The notes under the pieces: generated by a model | The model's database searches: none | Told to the model about the DNA's origin: nothing | What the model saw: only the letters and a program-made list of their open reading frames with translations | Translations under genes and position numbers: made by a program | Shown here: positions 50,516 to 63,900 of the stretch, in pieces | Position numbering within the stretch: position 1 is the first letter of the stretch | How the letters are laid out: each line of letters begins with the position of its first letter | Assembly: GCF_900496995.4 (NCBI RefSeq) | Contig: NC_044018.1 | Span: forward strand, 30,151,825 to 30,215,824 | DNA: 64,000 nt | Source: Aquila chrysaetos chrysaetos | Taxonomy: Eukaryota; Chordata; Aves; Accipitriformes; Accipitridae | Reading direction: 5' to 3'

Positions 50516-50759
50516 CCCCCCCAGCAGCTCTGAGCCCAGCTCCCGCATGCTCCGGTGTGGCCCAAGCACACAGGAACTGGCCATGGCGCAACAGGAAACG
50601 AGATGCAAATTGTCATCAGGGAGGAGGAATTCAGGATGAGTTTCTGGAGCCTGAGGGGTGGTCTCGGGAGGGGGGGTGGTGGGGGTGGTCCCGTGTCAGA
50701 TGGGGGAGCTCAGGGCTCCCCACTGCCCTGCAGGACACCAGGGTCCGCCGGCCGCCCCC

Positions 50760-51763
<1,004 letters not shown>

Positions 51764-51792
51764 GACCGGCTGGGGGGACACGAGGGGGATGC

Positions 51793-51878
51793 ACGGACTG
51801 CGCTGCGGGCAGGGGGACGAGGCGACACCACACCAGGGGACGTACGGACTGCGCTGCGGGCAGGGGGACGAGGTGACG
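51793..51878. repeat. 51-bp direct repeat, two copies, in the 3' UTR
   Basis: ACGGACTGCGCTGCGGGCAG followed by GGGGACGAGG occurs at 51793 and again at 51844, right after the stop of the second zinc-finger gene. Confidence 0.9.
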
Positions 51879-52097
51879 CCAAGCCACGCCGGACACCGTT
51901 ATAGTTCGTGTGGCCCCCAACGGACACAGGCTGGACCTCGGTGACCCTCCTGTAGGGGATGGACCCTATAGATGTATATACCGGGGTTGCGGGGGGGGGG
52001 ACGGGACGGACACACGTAGGGTAGAAGCCATGGGGCACCACCAGGCAGACCCCGCGCCGGGGAAGCGGAGCGCGGCTGGATGGGGCCTTGGCCATGG

Positions 52098-52103
52098 AAT
52101 AAA
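52098..52103 (+). terminator. Poly(A) signal of the second zinc-finger gene
   Basis: AATAAA in ATGGAATAAAGTTG, about 335 bp after the stop, followed by GTTCTGTTTGG, a plausible GU-rich element. Confidence 0.8.
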
Positions 52104-52334
52104 GTTGTTCTGTTTGGGGGAAGGTGGATTATTTTTTCTCAGGGGGGTAAAAAGCCCCACAGGGGTGTTGGGGGGGACCTAGCTGAGGCCTTGCAAAGCT
52201 GGGCGAGAGAGGCTAGAGGTGGAGGGAGCAGCGGGACTCCTGGGATAAGGCTGCCCCAAATCGTGTGGCCACAGACCTGGCAGAGCCCCCCCAACGCCAC
52301 CCCCAAAAGCACCCTGCTTTGAGAAGTCAATTCA

Positions 52335-52340
52335 TTTATT
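52335..52340 (-). terminator. Poly(A) signal of PFDN5
   Basis: AATAAA on the minus strand, about 200 bp after the PFDN5 stop. The convergent zinc-finger gene ends some 230 bp away. Confidence 0.75.
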
Positions 52341-52542
52341 CCACACCGTGGCAGCAAGATGCTGCCTACAAAACGGGGGGGCTGGTGCTGCCGGGCACCA
52401 TGGGGGTGGAAAGAGGCGCTGGAGAACCAGGATAGGGAGAGCCAGGATGGGGTCAGGGGCTGCGCTGCGCCCCGCAGCTCCCTCCAGCCTCGGCTCCCAT
52501 CCCAGAGGCGATGGTGAGGAGGGCGGCCTGTGAGGCTGAAGG

Positions 52543-54317
52543 CTAAGCCTTGGTGGTTGCACCCTGCGTGGCTCCCAAGGCTGTGAGCTGCTGGATCTTC
52601 TGGCTCATCATTTCCACCACAGCTGCAGGGAGAGAAGGGGGCTGGGGAGTCGGGGAGGGGCTTCTGGGGGTGCCCCCCAAGAGCGAGGAGGGAGCCAGCT
52701 GCTTACCCTGCTTCATGGCGTGTTTCTCCTGCAGCGCTGGCTGGATCTTCTCCATCTGCTTCGTCAGGAAGTCGATTTTCCGCTTGAAAAAGTCTCGGGC
52801 GTCGTCTGCTGTCTGAGAGAAGGGGCAGCAAGGGAGTTAAGGGGGGCCTCCGTGGCACAAACATGGGGAGCAGTTCCCCAGGAAAGGCACCGAGCCACCC
52901 CCCCCGAAACCCGACAGTGTCCCTCATGCACGCCCCTCACCTTCTCCACATAGTAGCCGGTTCCGACATCGATCAGGACACGCTCGACATCCGAGAGCTT
53001 CCCTGGGACATACATCTGGGAGGGGGTGTTAGGGAAAGCGGGGAACCGGGAGGGTTACACGGCTCTGGCAGGAAAGGCAGGGACAGAGCCTGGGTGTGCC
53101 CGGTAGCGGCACCACGGCGTGATGGCGGCAGCACTGGTTTGGCACAAACAGCCCCAAGGGGAGTGAATTTGGGGGGGTGAGAAAGGATACAGAGCTGGTG
53201 AGGGGCACCAGCAGGTCCTTCCCTGTGAAAAAGCAAGCAGAGGCGAGTGAGGGGAACCCACAGGGCCACAACTCAACATCTGGGCAGGGTGTTGTAACAT
53301 CTGGGCCACTCCAGCAGTCCCCTCAGCCTCCCTGCCGGGCACGAGGTGCCAGAGCCTGGGCCAAAAGAGCTGACACGGGGGCTCTGGGTGGTTTGCTCAG
53401 AGCAGGACTTGGTACGTCTCAGCCCTAGGGAGGAAGGAGTGATTTTGGGGGAGCAGCCAGGGCCAGGAAGGCCAGGGAAGAGGGTACTGGCCTCTGGGGG
53501 CTTGGCACAGCCCCCCCTGGTCCAGCTGGGATGGGGGGGATCCCACTCGCCTTCATTGCTCTTGTTGAGCACGTTGAGGCAGTCCTTGGCTTCCACATAC
53601 TTGGTCTGCACCACCTTGAGCTGAGCGATAGAGGACGAGAGGAACTCCACCTCCTGGCAGAGAGCACAGCCCTGTCAGTGGGGAGGGGGCCCCCGCGGCT
53701 GGGGGGAGCAGGAGGGAGCCTCGAACAGCCCCAAAGAGCGAGTGCCAGAGCCCCAAGAGATGTCACGGAGGGGGGGGCCACAGTCCCACACCCAGCGGTG
53801 TCCCCAGGCCAGTGTGACACAGGGTGACATGGGGCTGAGGCAACTCACCCGATCAGCTCCCTCCAGCCTTGTCACCCTCTCAACCCAGCCACCCAGTTTC
53901 TACCTCAGTATTCCCCAGAGCCCAGTCTGGTCCAGCACACCTCCCCCAGTTCCAAACAGCTCAGTCTGCCTCCACACATGCCCCCCCCCACCCCGAGTCC
54001 GGGCCTGTCACTCCCACCCCAGCCCAGCCTGGCCCCACACATCCCCTCCCGCCTCCACAGCTCAGTCTGGTCCAGTACAGCCCAGTCTGGTCCAGTATAG
54101 CCCCACCCCCCCAGCCCAGTCAGGCCCCACACATCATCCCCCAGCCCCTCCCAGCCCAACCCGTTCCCACACAGCCCCAGGCGGGCGGGCCCGACCCCAC
54201 AGAGCCCCCCTCGGCCCCACACAGCCCCCCCCGGCCCGACCCCACCTGGTCCAGCTGCCCCTTGAGCAGCTCCAGCTGCGGCAGCGGCAGCTCCCCCACG
54301 TTCACCGTCTGCGCCAT
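52543..54317 (-). CDS. PFDN5: PFDN5, prefoldin subunit 5 (complete, 6 exons)
   Basis: Alpha-type subunit of the hexameric prefoldin chaperone, which hands unfolded actin and tubulin to the CCT chaperonin. It is also known as MM-1, a c-Myc binding protein. Exons: 54317-54246, 53653-53551, 53222-53191, 53015-52941, 52812-52707, 52622-52543. The total is 155 aa (human 154). Two long helices that form the coiled-coil arms (about 1-60 and 95-145) flank the beta-hairpin core [15 protein letters not shown] and [13 protein letters not shown]. The second intron begins with GC instead of GT (GAAG|GCGAGT). Any nearby GT would shift the frame, and the GC donor gives the exact family sequence [11 protein letters not shown]. 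The gene lies head-to-tail downstream of ESPL1, as in human. Confidence 0.96.
53865..54240. repeat. Minisatellite in PFDN5 intron 1
   Basis: Diverged tandem units around CAGCCCAGTCTGGTCCAGTA and CCCCACACATCCCC, most regular at 54055-54120. Fills most of the first intron. Confidence 0.8.
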
Positions 54318-54375
54318 CTTGGGCCGCCGCGACGCTCTAGCACCCCCTCCCGTCTCTCGCTGCTCCGCCGGACGC

Positions 54376-54390
54376 GCGCCCCCTAGCGGC
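54376..54390 (-). promoter_or_regulatory. CTCF-like site at the PFDN5 promoter
   Basis: GCGCCCCCTAGCGGC on the plus strand, the reverse complement of a CTCF core. It lies about 60 bp upstream of the PFDN5 start codon in the short gap to ESPL1 and has the same orientation as the site at 27521. Motif evidence only. Confidence 0.5.
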
Positions 54391-54811
54391 CGGCGGCCGG
54401 CAGCGCTCCGAGGAGGGACGCAGCAGCCCCCCCCAAAGTGTGTGTGGGGGAGCTCTCTTGTAGCGCCCCAATACCCCCCCCAGGGAAAAGGGTCCTTCCC
54501 CTCATGGAAGGGGCATCCAATGTGCCCCCCCCCAGGGGCAGAGGCTAATGCCCAGCACTATCATGGTGATGGAACTGTGAGCAAGCATCCCCCCCCCCCC
54601 ACCTTCCTAGGGCTCCTGGGGACCCCCCAACACCAAAAACCAAGGGATGGGGGGGCAGCAGCAAAGGCTGGGGGCTCTGGGCCACCTCCAGCAGCAGAGG
54701 AGGAGGGCAGGAGTCTTGGAGACCTTCCCTGGGGGAGGGGGGGGTCCAGCCTTGGGGACAGTGGACAAATGGGCAACGGGGGGGGAGAACAGGAGGGAGC
54801 AGGGCAATAGC

Positions 54812-54817
54812 TTTATT
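54812..54817 (-). terminator. Poly(A) signal of ESPL1
   Basis: AATAAA on the minus strand, about 125 bp after the ESPL1 stop and about 500 bp before the PFDN5 start. Confidence 0.6.
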
Positions 54818-54942
54818 GTCACAGAACACGCAAATAAAAACGCTTTCATTAAAATAAATTAAAGCAGTTGCAAACACAGACACCCATCCACTCCGCGAGT
54901 CCCCAGCTGCCTCCCCGCGGGGACGGCGGCCCCCCCCAACCC

Positions 54943-57900
54943 TCACTGCAGGCAGACGGGCAGCCCGTAGGCAACGGGGGCTGCCCCGACGAGGTACTTG
55001 AGTTTGGGGGCTTGGCGGGCCTGGGTGACGTAGGACAGGAGCGGGGCACCCGAGCCCCCCCTCAGCCAGCCCTGCAGCAGCGCTTGGGCATAGCGGTCGA
55101 TCTCCCGGTCGGTCACGTCCCACAGGTTCCCCAGGACGAAGGGGCTGGAAGGGAGGAGGGCGTTAGACCCGCTCCCACCCCAAAAAAACCCAGCACCATG
55201 CATGCAGAGCCTCTGCCCCCCTCGCAGAGACACCCCCGCCCCCTCCACTCTGTAACTCACCAGCCGGCCATGATGTACTTGAGGACGATGCCGGAGCCCT
55301 CCAGGCTGCCGCGGACGGCGAGCGCGGCGCTGCTGCAGCCGAAGAGCAGGGCGACGGCGCGGCAATCCAGCCGGGCGATGGTCTGTCCGTCCAGTAAGCG
55401 GGCACCTGCTCCGTGGCCCGCGTAACTACGGGAAGAAGCCCCCCAGGTGAGCCCCAGCTGCCCTCATACACCCCCCCCAGGGTCTCCCCACGCAGCCCTG
55501 GAGATGCTCACATGTAGAGGTCGTGCTCCAGGAGGGCTGCCTGCATCTGCTCCGGCCTTGGGACGGCTCCCGTCACACCTCTCCAGCCAGGTTCGCTGTG
55601 GGAGAGCTGGTGAGAAGGAGGTGGGGGGCACAGACCATACCCCGTTACCCCGTATCCCCCCCCCCCCCAAGATCTCCACCCACCTCTCAAACCAGCCCCG
55701 AAATCGTTCCTCAGTGCCCAGGAGGTTGCTGTGCGGGTTGAGGACGTAGAAGGTGCTGCTGGGGTTCACGCCGCGGCTCAGCACGGACCCTGACTGCTGC
55801 CGGAGCCGGGGAGACGAGTGGGTCCCAGCCCAGCGCAAGGTTTGGGGGGGTTCCCCCAAACCCCGGGGCTGGGGTACGCGGGGTCCCCCATCCTCTCACC
55901 TCCTGTGCCAGGGAGTAGCTGACCAGGAAGCGCAGGGAAGGGAGCCTGGTTACAGGCACAGCCTTCAGGCACGCCATGCTCTCCCAGGGCAGCTTCTGCA
56001 GGTGCTGGGAGGAAGAGGAGGAGGAGGAAGGCGTGAGCAGGAGGGAGGTTGGCAGACCCAGGAGGAGGTGAAGCAGGAGCTGGGGTCTCACCTTATCCAG
56101 AACCAGGACGAGGGAGCCGTCCGTCTGCGTGGCGCAGGCTCTCCGCTTCTCCACCGCCTCCTGCAAGAGGAGCTGAGCCTTGCGGGGCCGCGCTGGGCAG
56201 AGGCCGAAGGCCAGGGCTTGCACATCATGGGGGCCAAGAAGGGGAGCAGCGTTCAGCACCACCTGCGATGAGGAGGAAGGGTTGAGCATTGGCAAAGCTG
56301 GGGTTCGGTTCCCCGAAACCCTGCTCCAGCCCGGGCACCTTGAGCAGGATGGGATCTGAGTCCCTCCAGCTGCACCGGCAGAGCTGGGGGTGCAAGTGGG
56401 CAGCTTCCTCTGCCAGACTGGGCTGGGGGACGGTGGGGATCAGGCCCCCCCTCCAGCAGCCCAGCACCTGCGTCTCCAGGGTCTCGATGAGGCTCTGCAA
56501 GAGGTCAGAGAGTCACTGGGGGGGCTCCCGATCCCCCAACACCCTCTGAAGTGTGCCCCACATCAGGGTGCAGGGCGGTTTTACACCACCTTCATCCTGC
56601 GGTCCAGCTCGGAGCAGCGCAGCCACCACTCTCGCTTGTCCATGCAGCTGATGGCTTCCTTCTGCTCCTTCTGGATGGCGTCGAAATCACTCAGCACCGA
56701 GCGCAGCAGGGCCTGGAGGAGGAAGGGAGCCATGATCAGAGCCCCAAACATGGCTGGGCTGCCCCTCTCCCATCCCTGCCCTCACCTTGGCGAGCGCGGT
56801 GGGGATGCGGATGTTCACGGGAGCGGTGCCCTTCTCCAGCCGTGCCAGCAGCAGCGTGTCCCCTACGGAGGCAGGCTGGATGCTGACGAGGGTCAACACG
56901 CACACCGTCACCCCTGAAAGTCACACCCAGACCTTAAGGACAGCCCCAAGGGCACCATCCGTCACTCCGCACCCTACCGGGCGATGAGCTGCCTGGTCCC
57001 TCTGCTCTCATCAGCCCTTACCACTGGGGATCTGCTGCAGCTGCGTCTGGAAGCTGTCCCGCTCCTCAGATCCCAGCCCTGTGGAGCTGAACATGAAGAG
57101 TTTCTCAAGCTCGGCGAGGTGGTGGCTGCGCTGGGCAGCGCTCCCCTCCTGCAAGGAGAGCCCCCGGAGCTGCTCGGCCACGTCCCCCGCTGACTTCTTC
57201 TCTTTGCTGCAGAGGGAAAGGCAGTCAGGGGGGAATAACCACCCCAAAATCACCTTTGCTGGGGCTCTGCTGGTGTTGGGTGAGCCCCTTCTCCGTGATG
57301 CTCTGGGGATGGAGGGAGGTGAGACCAAGGGACTCACTGAATCTTCCTGTGGATGATGCTGAGCAGCTGATGGCGGGTGGTGACGCAGACCGACTCGGAG
57401 AGCAGGTAGGCAGTGAGGAGGGGGTCCTGGTTCCCCATGGCCAGAGCCAGGAGCTGGCAGAGCTGGCTGTAGAGCGCACCGGGAGGGCAGTGGCTGATGC
57501 AGTTGAAAGCGTCTTTCAGGAGCTCAAGGACGGTGTCCAGCGAGGAGACATCTGGAAGGGACAAAGCAGCAAAACCCCAGGATCAGCCGCCAAGCCCTTG
57601 GGCAACACTCGGAGCAGCGGCGAGGGGAGGTGGAGCAGGGAGCAGAGGGGACAGACCTGGCATCCCCATCACAGCCACCAGCTCCCAGCCCAAGACCGGC
57701 ATCCCACGCACCGGAGGCTTGCAGACCAGCCCCATGTTACCCTTGGCCAGCAGGGTTGGTTTTTTTTCGATAATGGGATGGCCTACACAGCACCAGGCCT
57801 GCTGGCGTCTGATGGAATTCACCTTTCTCAAAGGGGGAAGAAGATCTTTGCTCATGAGCTAGCGGGGCTCACTGACAGAGCTTTAAACTAGACTTGGAGG

Positions 57901-60900
57901 GGAGTGGGATGAAATCAGGCTTGCCTGCGACAAGCTGTGGGACAACAGGCCAAGGCTAGAGGGATGGGGTGCTAGCGAGGAACCTCAGCCTGTTGCTCTG
58001 AGACATGCTGGGTACACTGGAAGTCTTACAGAGATGAGCCAGGGGCTCCTGAGGTGATAGGAGCCAAGAGGGAAACACCAGTGAAACACCTCAAAGGAAT
58101 TAAGGGGTCTTCCTCTAAGAAGGTGACAACAGCCCAGATGAAGTGCCTCCACACCAACACACACAGCATGGGCAACAAACAGGAGTTGGAAGCCACCGTG
58201 CTGCTATGACCTAGTTGCCATTACTGAAATTCGGTGGGATGAATCCCATGACTGGAGTGCGGCTGTCAAAGGCTGCTGGCTGTTCAGAAGGGACAGGTGA
58301 GGAAGGAGGGGCAGAGGGGTTGTCCTCTACATGAAAAAATGGATCGATTGTGAAGAGCTGTCTCCGAAGAACAGCCACGAGCAGGTTGAAAGCTTATGGG
58401 TAAGAATTAGAGACCAAGGCAACAAAGGAAACTTTGAGGTTGGTGTCTACTGCAGGCTGCCCAATCGAGCAGAGCCTATTGACAAAGGCTTCGTCTTTTC
58501 CTGTAGCCTCCAGCTACAGGAGGCATCGCACTCGCAGGCTCTCGTCCTGCTGGGGCACTTCAACCACCCCAACATCTGCTGGAAAAGTAGCACGGTGAGC
58601 TGTAGGCAATCCAGGAGACTCCTGGAATGCATTGAGGATAACTTCTTAAGGCAGGTAACAGACAGACCTACCAGAGGGGATGCGATACCAGAGCTGTTGG
58701 TCACTAATGCAAATGAGCTAAATGGTGACATCAAGATTGGAGGCAGCCTGGGCTGCAGTGATCATGCACTGGTGGAGTTCGCAGTCCTGAGGGATATGGG
58801 TCAGGCGAAGAGTGTAAAGTCAGGACCTTGAATTTATGGAAAGCAAACTGCCAGCTGATCAAGGAGTTAGTCAACAGGAGCCCCTGGAAAACTGCCTTCA
58901 GGGACAAGGGAGCAGAACAGAACTGGCCAGTCTTTAAGGATGCTTTCCATAGAGTGCAAGAGCTCTCGATCCCCAGGTGTAAGAAATCAGGAAAGGAAAG
59001 CAAGAGACCAGCATGGGTAAGTCAAGACCTGCTGGTCAAACTAAAGGGCAAGAAGGAAACGCACAGGCAGTGGAAGCAGGGACAGGTATCCTGGGAAGAG
59101 TATAGGGACGTTGTTGGGATGGCGTCAGGAAGGCCAAGGCACTGCTTGAGCTGAACTTGGCAAGGGACACATAGAATAAGAAGTGCTTTGACAGGTATGT
59201 CAGCCAGAAAAGGAAGGTCAAAGAAAGCATAGCCGCCCCCTGATCAACACAACTGGTAACAAAGGATGGGGAGAAGGCTGAGGTACTCAACAACTTTTGC
59301 CTCAGTCTTCAGTGGCATCCTCTCTTCCCATACCTCTCCAGTGGATGGACCGCAAGACGGGGACTGGGGGAGCAAAGTCCCTTCCACGGTAAGAGAAGAT
59401 CAGGTTCGTGACCACCTGAGGAACCTGAACATACATTAAGTCTATGGGACCTGACGAGATGCATCCCAGGGTCCTGAGGGAATTGGCCGATGTAGTTGCC
59501 AACCCACTCTCCATGATACTTGAAAAGTCATGGCAGTCAGGTGAAGTCCCCACTGACTGGAAAAAAGGGAAACATTGCACCAATTTTTAAAAAGGGTAGA
59601 AAGGAGGACCCTGGGAACTACCAACCCATCAGCCTCCCCTCTGTGCCTCGGAAGATCATGGAACAGATCCTCCTAGAAGCTCTGCTGAGGCACATGGAGG
59701 ACAGGGAGGTGATTCGAGACAATAGCTCCATGTCCAGATGGAGATCAGTGACAAGTGGTGTCCCTCGGGGGGAAGTACTGGGACCAGTACTGTTTAATAT
59801 CTTCTTCAAAGACATAGACAGTGGGATCAAATGCACCCTCAGCAAGTTTGGGGATGACACCAAGCCGGCGGGGGGCTGACATGCCTGAGGGAGGGAATGC
59901 CATCCAGAGGGACCTGGACAAGCTCGAGAAGGGGGCCCCTGTGAACCTCATGAAGTTCAACAAGGCCAAGCACAAGGTCCTGCCCCCGGGTTGGGGCAAC
60001 CCCCAGTATCAGCCCAGGCTGGGGGCTGAAGGGATGGAGAGCAGCCCTGCCCAGCAGGAACTGGGTGTACTGGGGGACTAAAAGCTGGACATGAGCCGGC
60101 CATGTGAGCTCACAGCCTGGAAAGCCAACTGTCTCCTGGGCTACATCACCAGTCGAGGGAGGGGGTTCTGCCCCTCTGCTCTGCTCTGCCCAGACCCCCC
60201 CCCCAGAGCACTGCGTCCAGCTCTGGGGTCCTCAGCACGGGAAGGATGCGGACCTGCTGGAGCGGGTCTGGAAACTCCTTCTCCCGGCACCGGGGAGCAG
60301 CCCCTCCTCCTCCTCAGCTGTTTTGCCCTCTGTCCGTACAATGGGTTTTACCCATTCTAAATATGTTTTTGCAGAGCTGCTACGGACTTCACCAAAAGGC
60401 TCAGCTTTAGCTTTCCTCCCCCCACAGCTCCCCAGCACCAAAACCTCCTTACCCACACTGGGCTGGGTGCTCACCGCCAGCCGTGGGCAGGGTGGAGGAG
60501 AGGGTCCCCTCCAGGCGCAGGGGGTCCCCGCTGCCCGGCCACCGCGCTGCCAGGACGTCCTCGCCGGCCTCTTGCTGCAGGACCTCGCGCTCCCCGTCTG
60601 CGCCCTCCTGCCTGCGCCGAGGCAGCCGTCTCCTGCCTGCGGGGAGGGACAGAGGCGCTTGGTCCCTGGGACTGGTGGCAGCAGTGGGGACAGCGACTGC
60701 TTAGGGGTACACGAAGGCGGGAGAGCCCCCCCCCCCCCAATCCCTGGGGTAGCCCAGCTCACCTGGAGCTCCCTCCTCTTCCTCAGAGGCCCGCAAGACC
60801 TCAAAGCTGATCTCAAGCTCTTCCTCCACCTTCTCCTCTTCCTCAACGGTCCTCAGAAGCTCCCGTTCCTCCACTCTCTTTCTGGGAGCCCTACGGGTCA

Positions 60901-63900
60901 TCCGCTCCCTCTTCTCCTCCGCAGCCCCGGCTCGGCGGGTGCCCGGCCGCCCTCTCCGGGGCTGGGCACTGCTGCTCTGGCCGCCGAACCCCAGCGAGCT
61001 TGCCTGGGACCCCATGGATTTGGCAGGCGGAGCTTTTCGGGCACAGGATGTCTTGCGGGTAGCTGTGGGGGTCTGCCCCGCTTCAGGATCCTCCATGTCG
61101 CTGTCATCACTGAATATCACCTAAAGCGGAGGGACAGGGGGGTGTCGGGGCTGGTGCCGGGCGTACCGGGCTGCCCCTCACCTCCCTCCTCGCTCACCTT
61201 TAGGCGAGACTTGACTTTCCCCAAGACTTTGGGCGCTCGCGGGTGCTGGGACTTGCCGGCCGGCGGGGAGGATTCGCTGAAGATGGTGAAGGGAGTCCTG
61301 GGGCCAAGGGCTGCGCGTGCCTTGGCGAGGGGACAGGCTTTCTGGTGCGGGGTGCAGGGCGCTGTCACCGGCTGGATGACGATGGGGGGCACCTCACTGT
61401 CCGAGTCACCCAGAGCAAAGGCGTCATCGGTGTTCGGCACAACCAGGGGCTTCGCTCTCTGGCTCTTCTTCGCTCTGGGCTTGGGCACGGCAGGGGCCAA
61501 CGCTGTCGTCTTTTTGCGCCTTTGAGGTTCAGCCTTGCCCATCTTGAGGGTCTGGGGCACGGCCGCCACTTTGGGCTCCATCGGAGTCAGCGTGGGCAGC
61601 TGGCGGTTCTGAGAGCTGGCAAAAACACCATCCACGGAGCTGCCGTGCTTGGAAGCCAGGCGGCAAACGGTGGCCGTGGCTTTGGCAAGCAGCAGGCTGG
61701 CCCCGGAGACCTCCAGGCTGGGCAGGTGGGGGCTGCAGGACGCTAAGGTGGTCAACCCCGTCTGCAGCTCCTCCTGCAGCTCCTCCGCCAGCCAGGGGCT
61801 GGCCAGGCTCTGAAGGGCCAACACGGCACAGTCAGTGGCCACCAGGTCATCCAGCAGGTCCAACGCAGGCAGGTCCCGGCCGACGGAGCCGCCCCACAGC
61901 TTGTCTCGCAGCACGGCGGCGAAGCGCGTGGCCACGGCGGCGCAGCGCGGCAGCACGGCGTGGATCAGACCCAGCCCTTCGGCCACGCTGGCCGCTGCCA
62001 GCTCGCCCTGGGCACAGGAGAGGAGCCAGCGCAGGCAGAGAGCCGAGAGCGCCAGGTCAGAGCAGAAGCTGCATGGGCAGGCTGGCCGGCGGGTGAGGAA
62101 GGCCAGTCTCTTCCTCCTCTTGGGCTTCAGCTCCGGTGAGGCGGTGAGAGCATCTGCCTTCTCCAGCCCACACACCGTGGCCACAAACTCCAGTGCGGGG
62201 CACTTCAGGAAACCTTCCTCTTCCCTGGGGGGCTCAGAGATGGGGTCCCGTGGCTTCTTGCCCTCAAGTTTGCCTTTCCTAGGCAGGATTTTCGCTTGGT
62301 CTTTCTGCCTCTGGCTGGCTTTGAGCTCTGTGAGCGGAGGGGAGGGTTATTTTGGTGTCTTCCCTGCACAGTCCTCTCCCCAGCTCCCACCACAGACAGC
62401 CCAAGGAGGGGTGCAGAAGGCCAGACCCAACGCTCCGCTTTCCTCAGCTACACCTTTATCAGCTGGAGGAGTCACTTGATGAGCCAAAACATGGCCCAGA
62501 GTCATCCCCCACCTCTGCACCCTCCGGGGTGACAGGGCTCGGCTGCTCCAGCAGCATCTGCACAAGGCTGATATTTCCCCCCAGCCCAAAAGCGGGTGCA
62601 AGAAGGATCGTCCCTGGCACTGCCCGAGCTTGGGGCTCACCTCAGCCCCCCCCATTCCCCTCCGAGCCCAGAGCAGGGACTCACCAGCATGGGAGTTGAG
62701 GAAGAAGAGAGCCTGCTGGAGGTCGAAGTGGCTCAGCTCCAGCTCACTCTGCTGCAGCTCCAGCTGAGCCTTCAGCACCAGGAAAGAAGTACACCTGGGA
62801 GGGGGAGAAAAACAGCCCTCAGAGCCCCCCCACAACAGCCGTCGCTCCATTCCCAGGGCCGTGCGGGAGGCAGGCAGCGAGGAACAAGCTCACGTCTGGC
62901 CTGGCAAGCTGAATTCACGGGATAACACACCCCAGAGCAGCTGCTTGTTCCAGACCAAGCTGAGAAGGTGCCAAACCGTCCCACCGGGGCCAGTCCCCCA
63001 CCAAGGGACACAGACACCAGTGTCCCCTGTGGCCACAGGGCAGCTCATCCCTAACCTAGCATTCCCCAAGCTCGGGGCCAGGCTGCCCCCCCCACTCCAC
63101 GGTCAACTCACCACCGGGTGGCTTGCAGTTTCACGGCCAGCTTGACGGCCTCCAAGCAGAAGGCTTTGGCCTTACACACCACCTCCAACCTGCCGAGGAG
63201 AGCCACGAGGTGCTCCGAACAGGCCAGCGTGTCAGCCAGCACTTGCCACTTCAGCAGCAGGTTGTCCCCTGCAAGGAAAGACAAGAAGGTGACCGGAGCT
63301 GCTCCTCCCGGAGAGGCAGGCAAGGAGCCCAACTCTTTCCGGAGGAGCACTTGGGTTTTGGTACACGCTAACAACCGGCTCACCGTAATCCACAAACTGG
63401 ACATCGGCCGCTGTTTTCTGACAGCCCAGCACATTGCCTCCCATCAGCAGGAGGATGATGCTGCGGAAAAGCTTCTGGGCTTCGACGAGAGCCGTCTTGG
63501 GACTCTTCCACCCTGTGCAAGGGCAGTCGTGGGTATCTGCACTAACCAAGACCCTCCCCAGACCCAGCACAGAGCAACTCCCCCAGATTCCCTCTCCTCA
63601 CCCCAAAGGGGCTGCTTTGGAGAAACCCAGAGGTGAAACGTTTGCACGGAGCTTCGTCCATGACCCCTGTCAACCTGGTGCTCACCGGCAGGGTTTTAAA
63701 CATCCCCTGCAACTCACCTTGCACAAAGATCTGCTGCCGGAGCTTGAGCGAGAGGCGGGCAGCGGGGAGGCTCAGGTAGATGGCCACCAGCTGAAGGACG
63801 TGGGCTCGCAGCAGGTACCAGACCTTTGTGCTTTTTTGCAGAGCTGGGTTCTGGAGCACCTCCAGCAACAGGGTGAGACCCTCTTCAATCTGCAGAGGGA

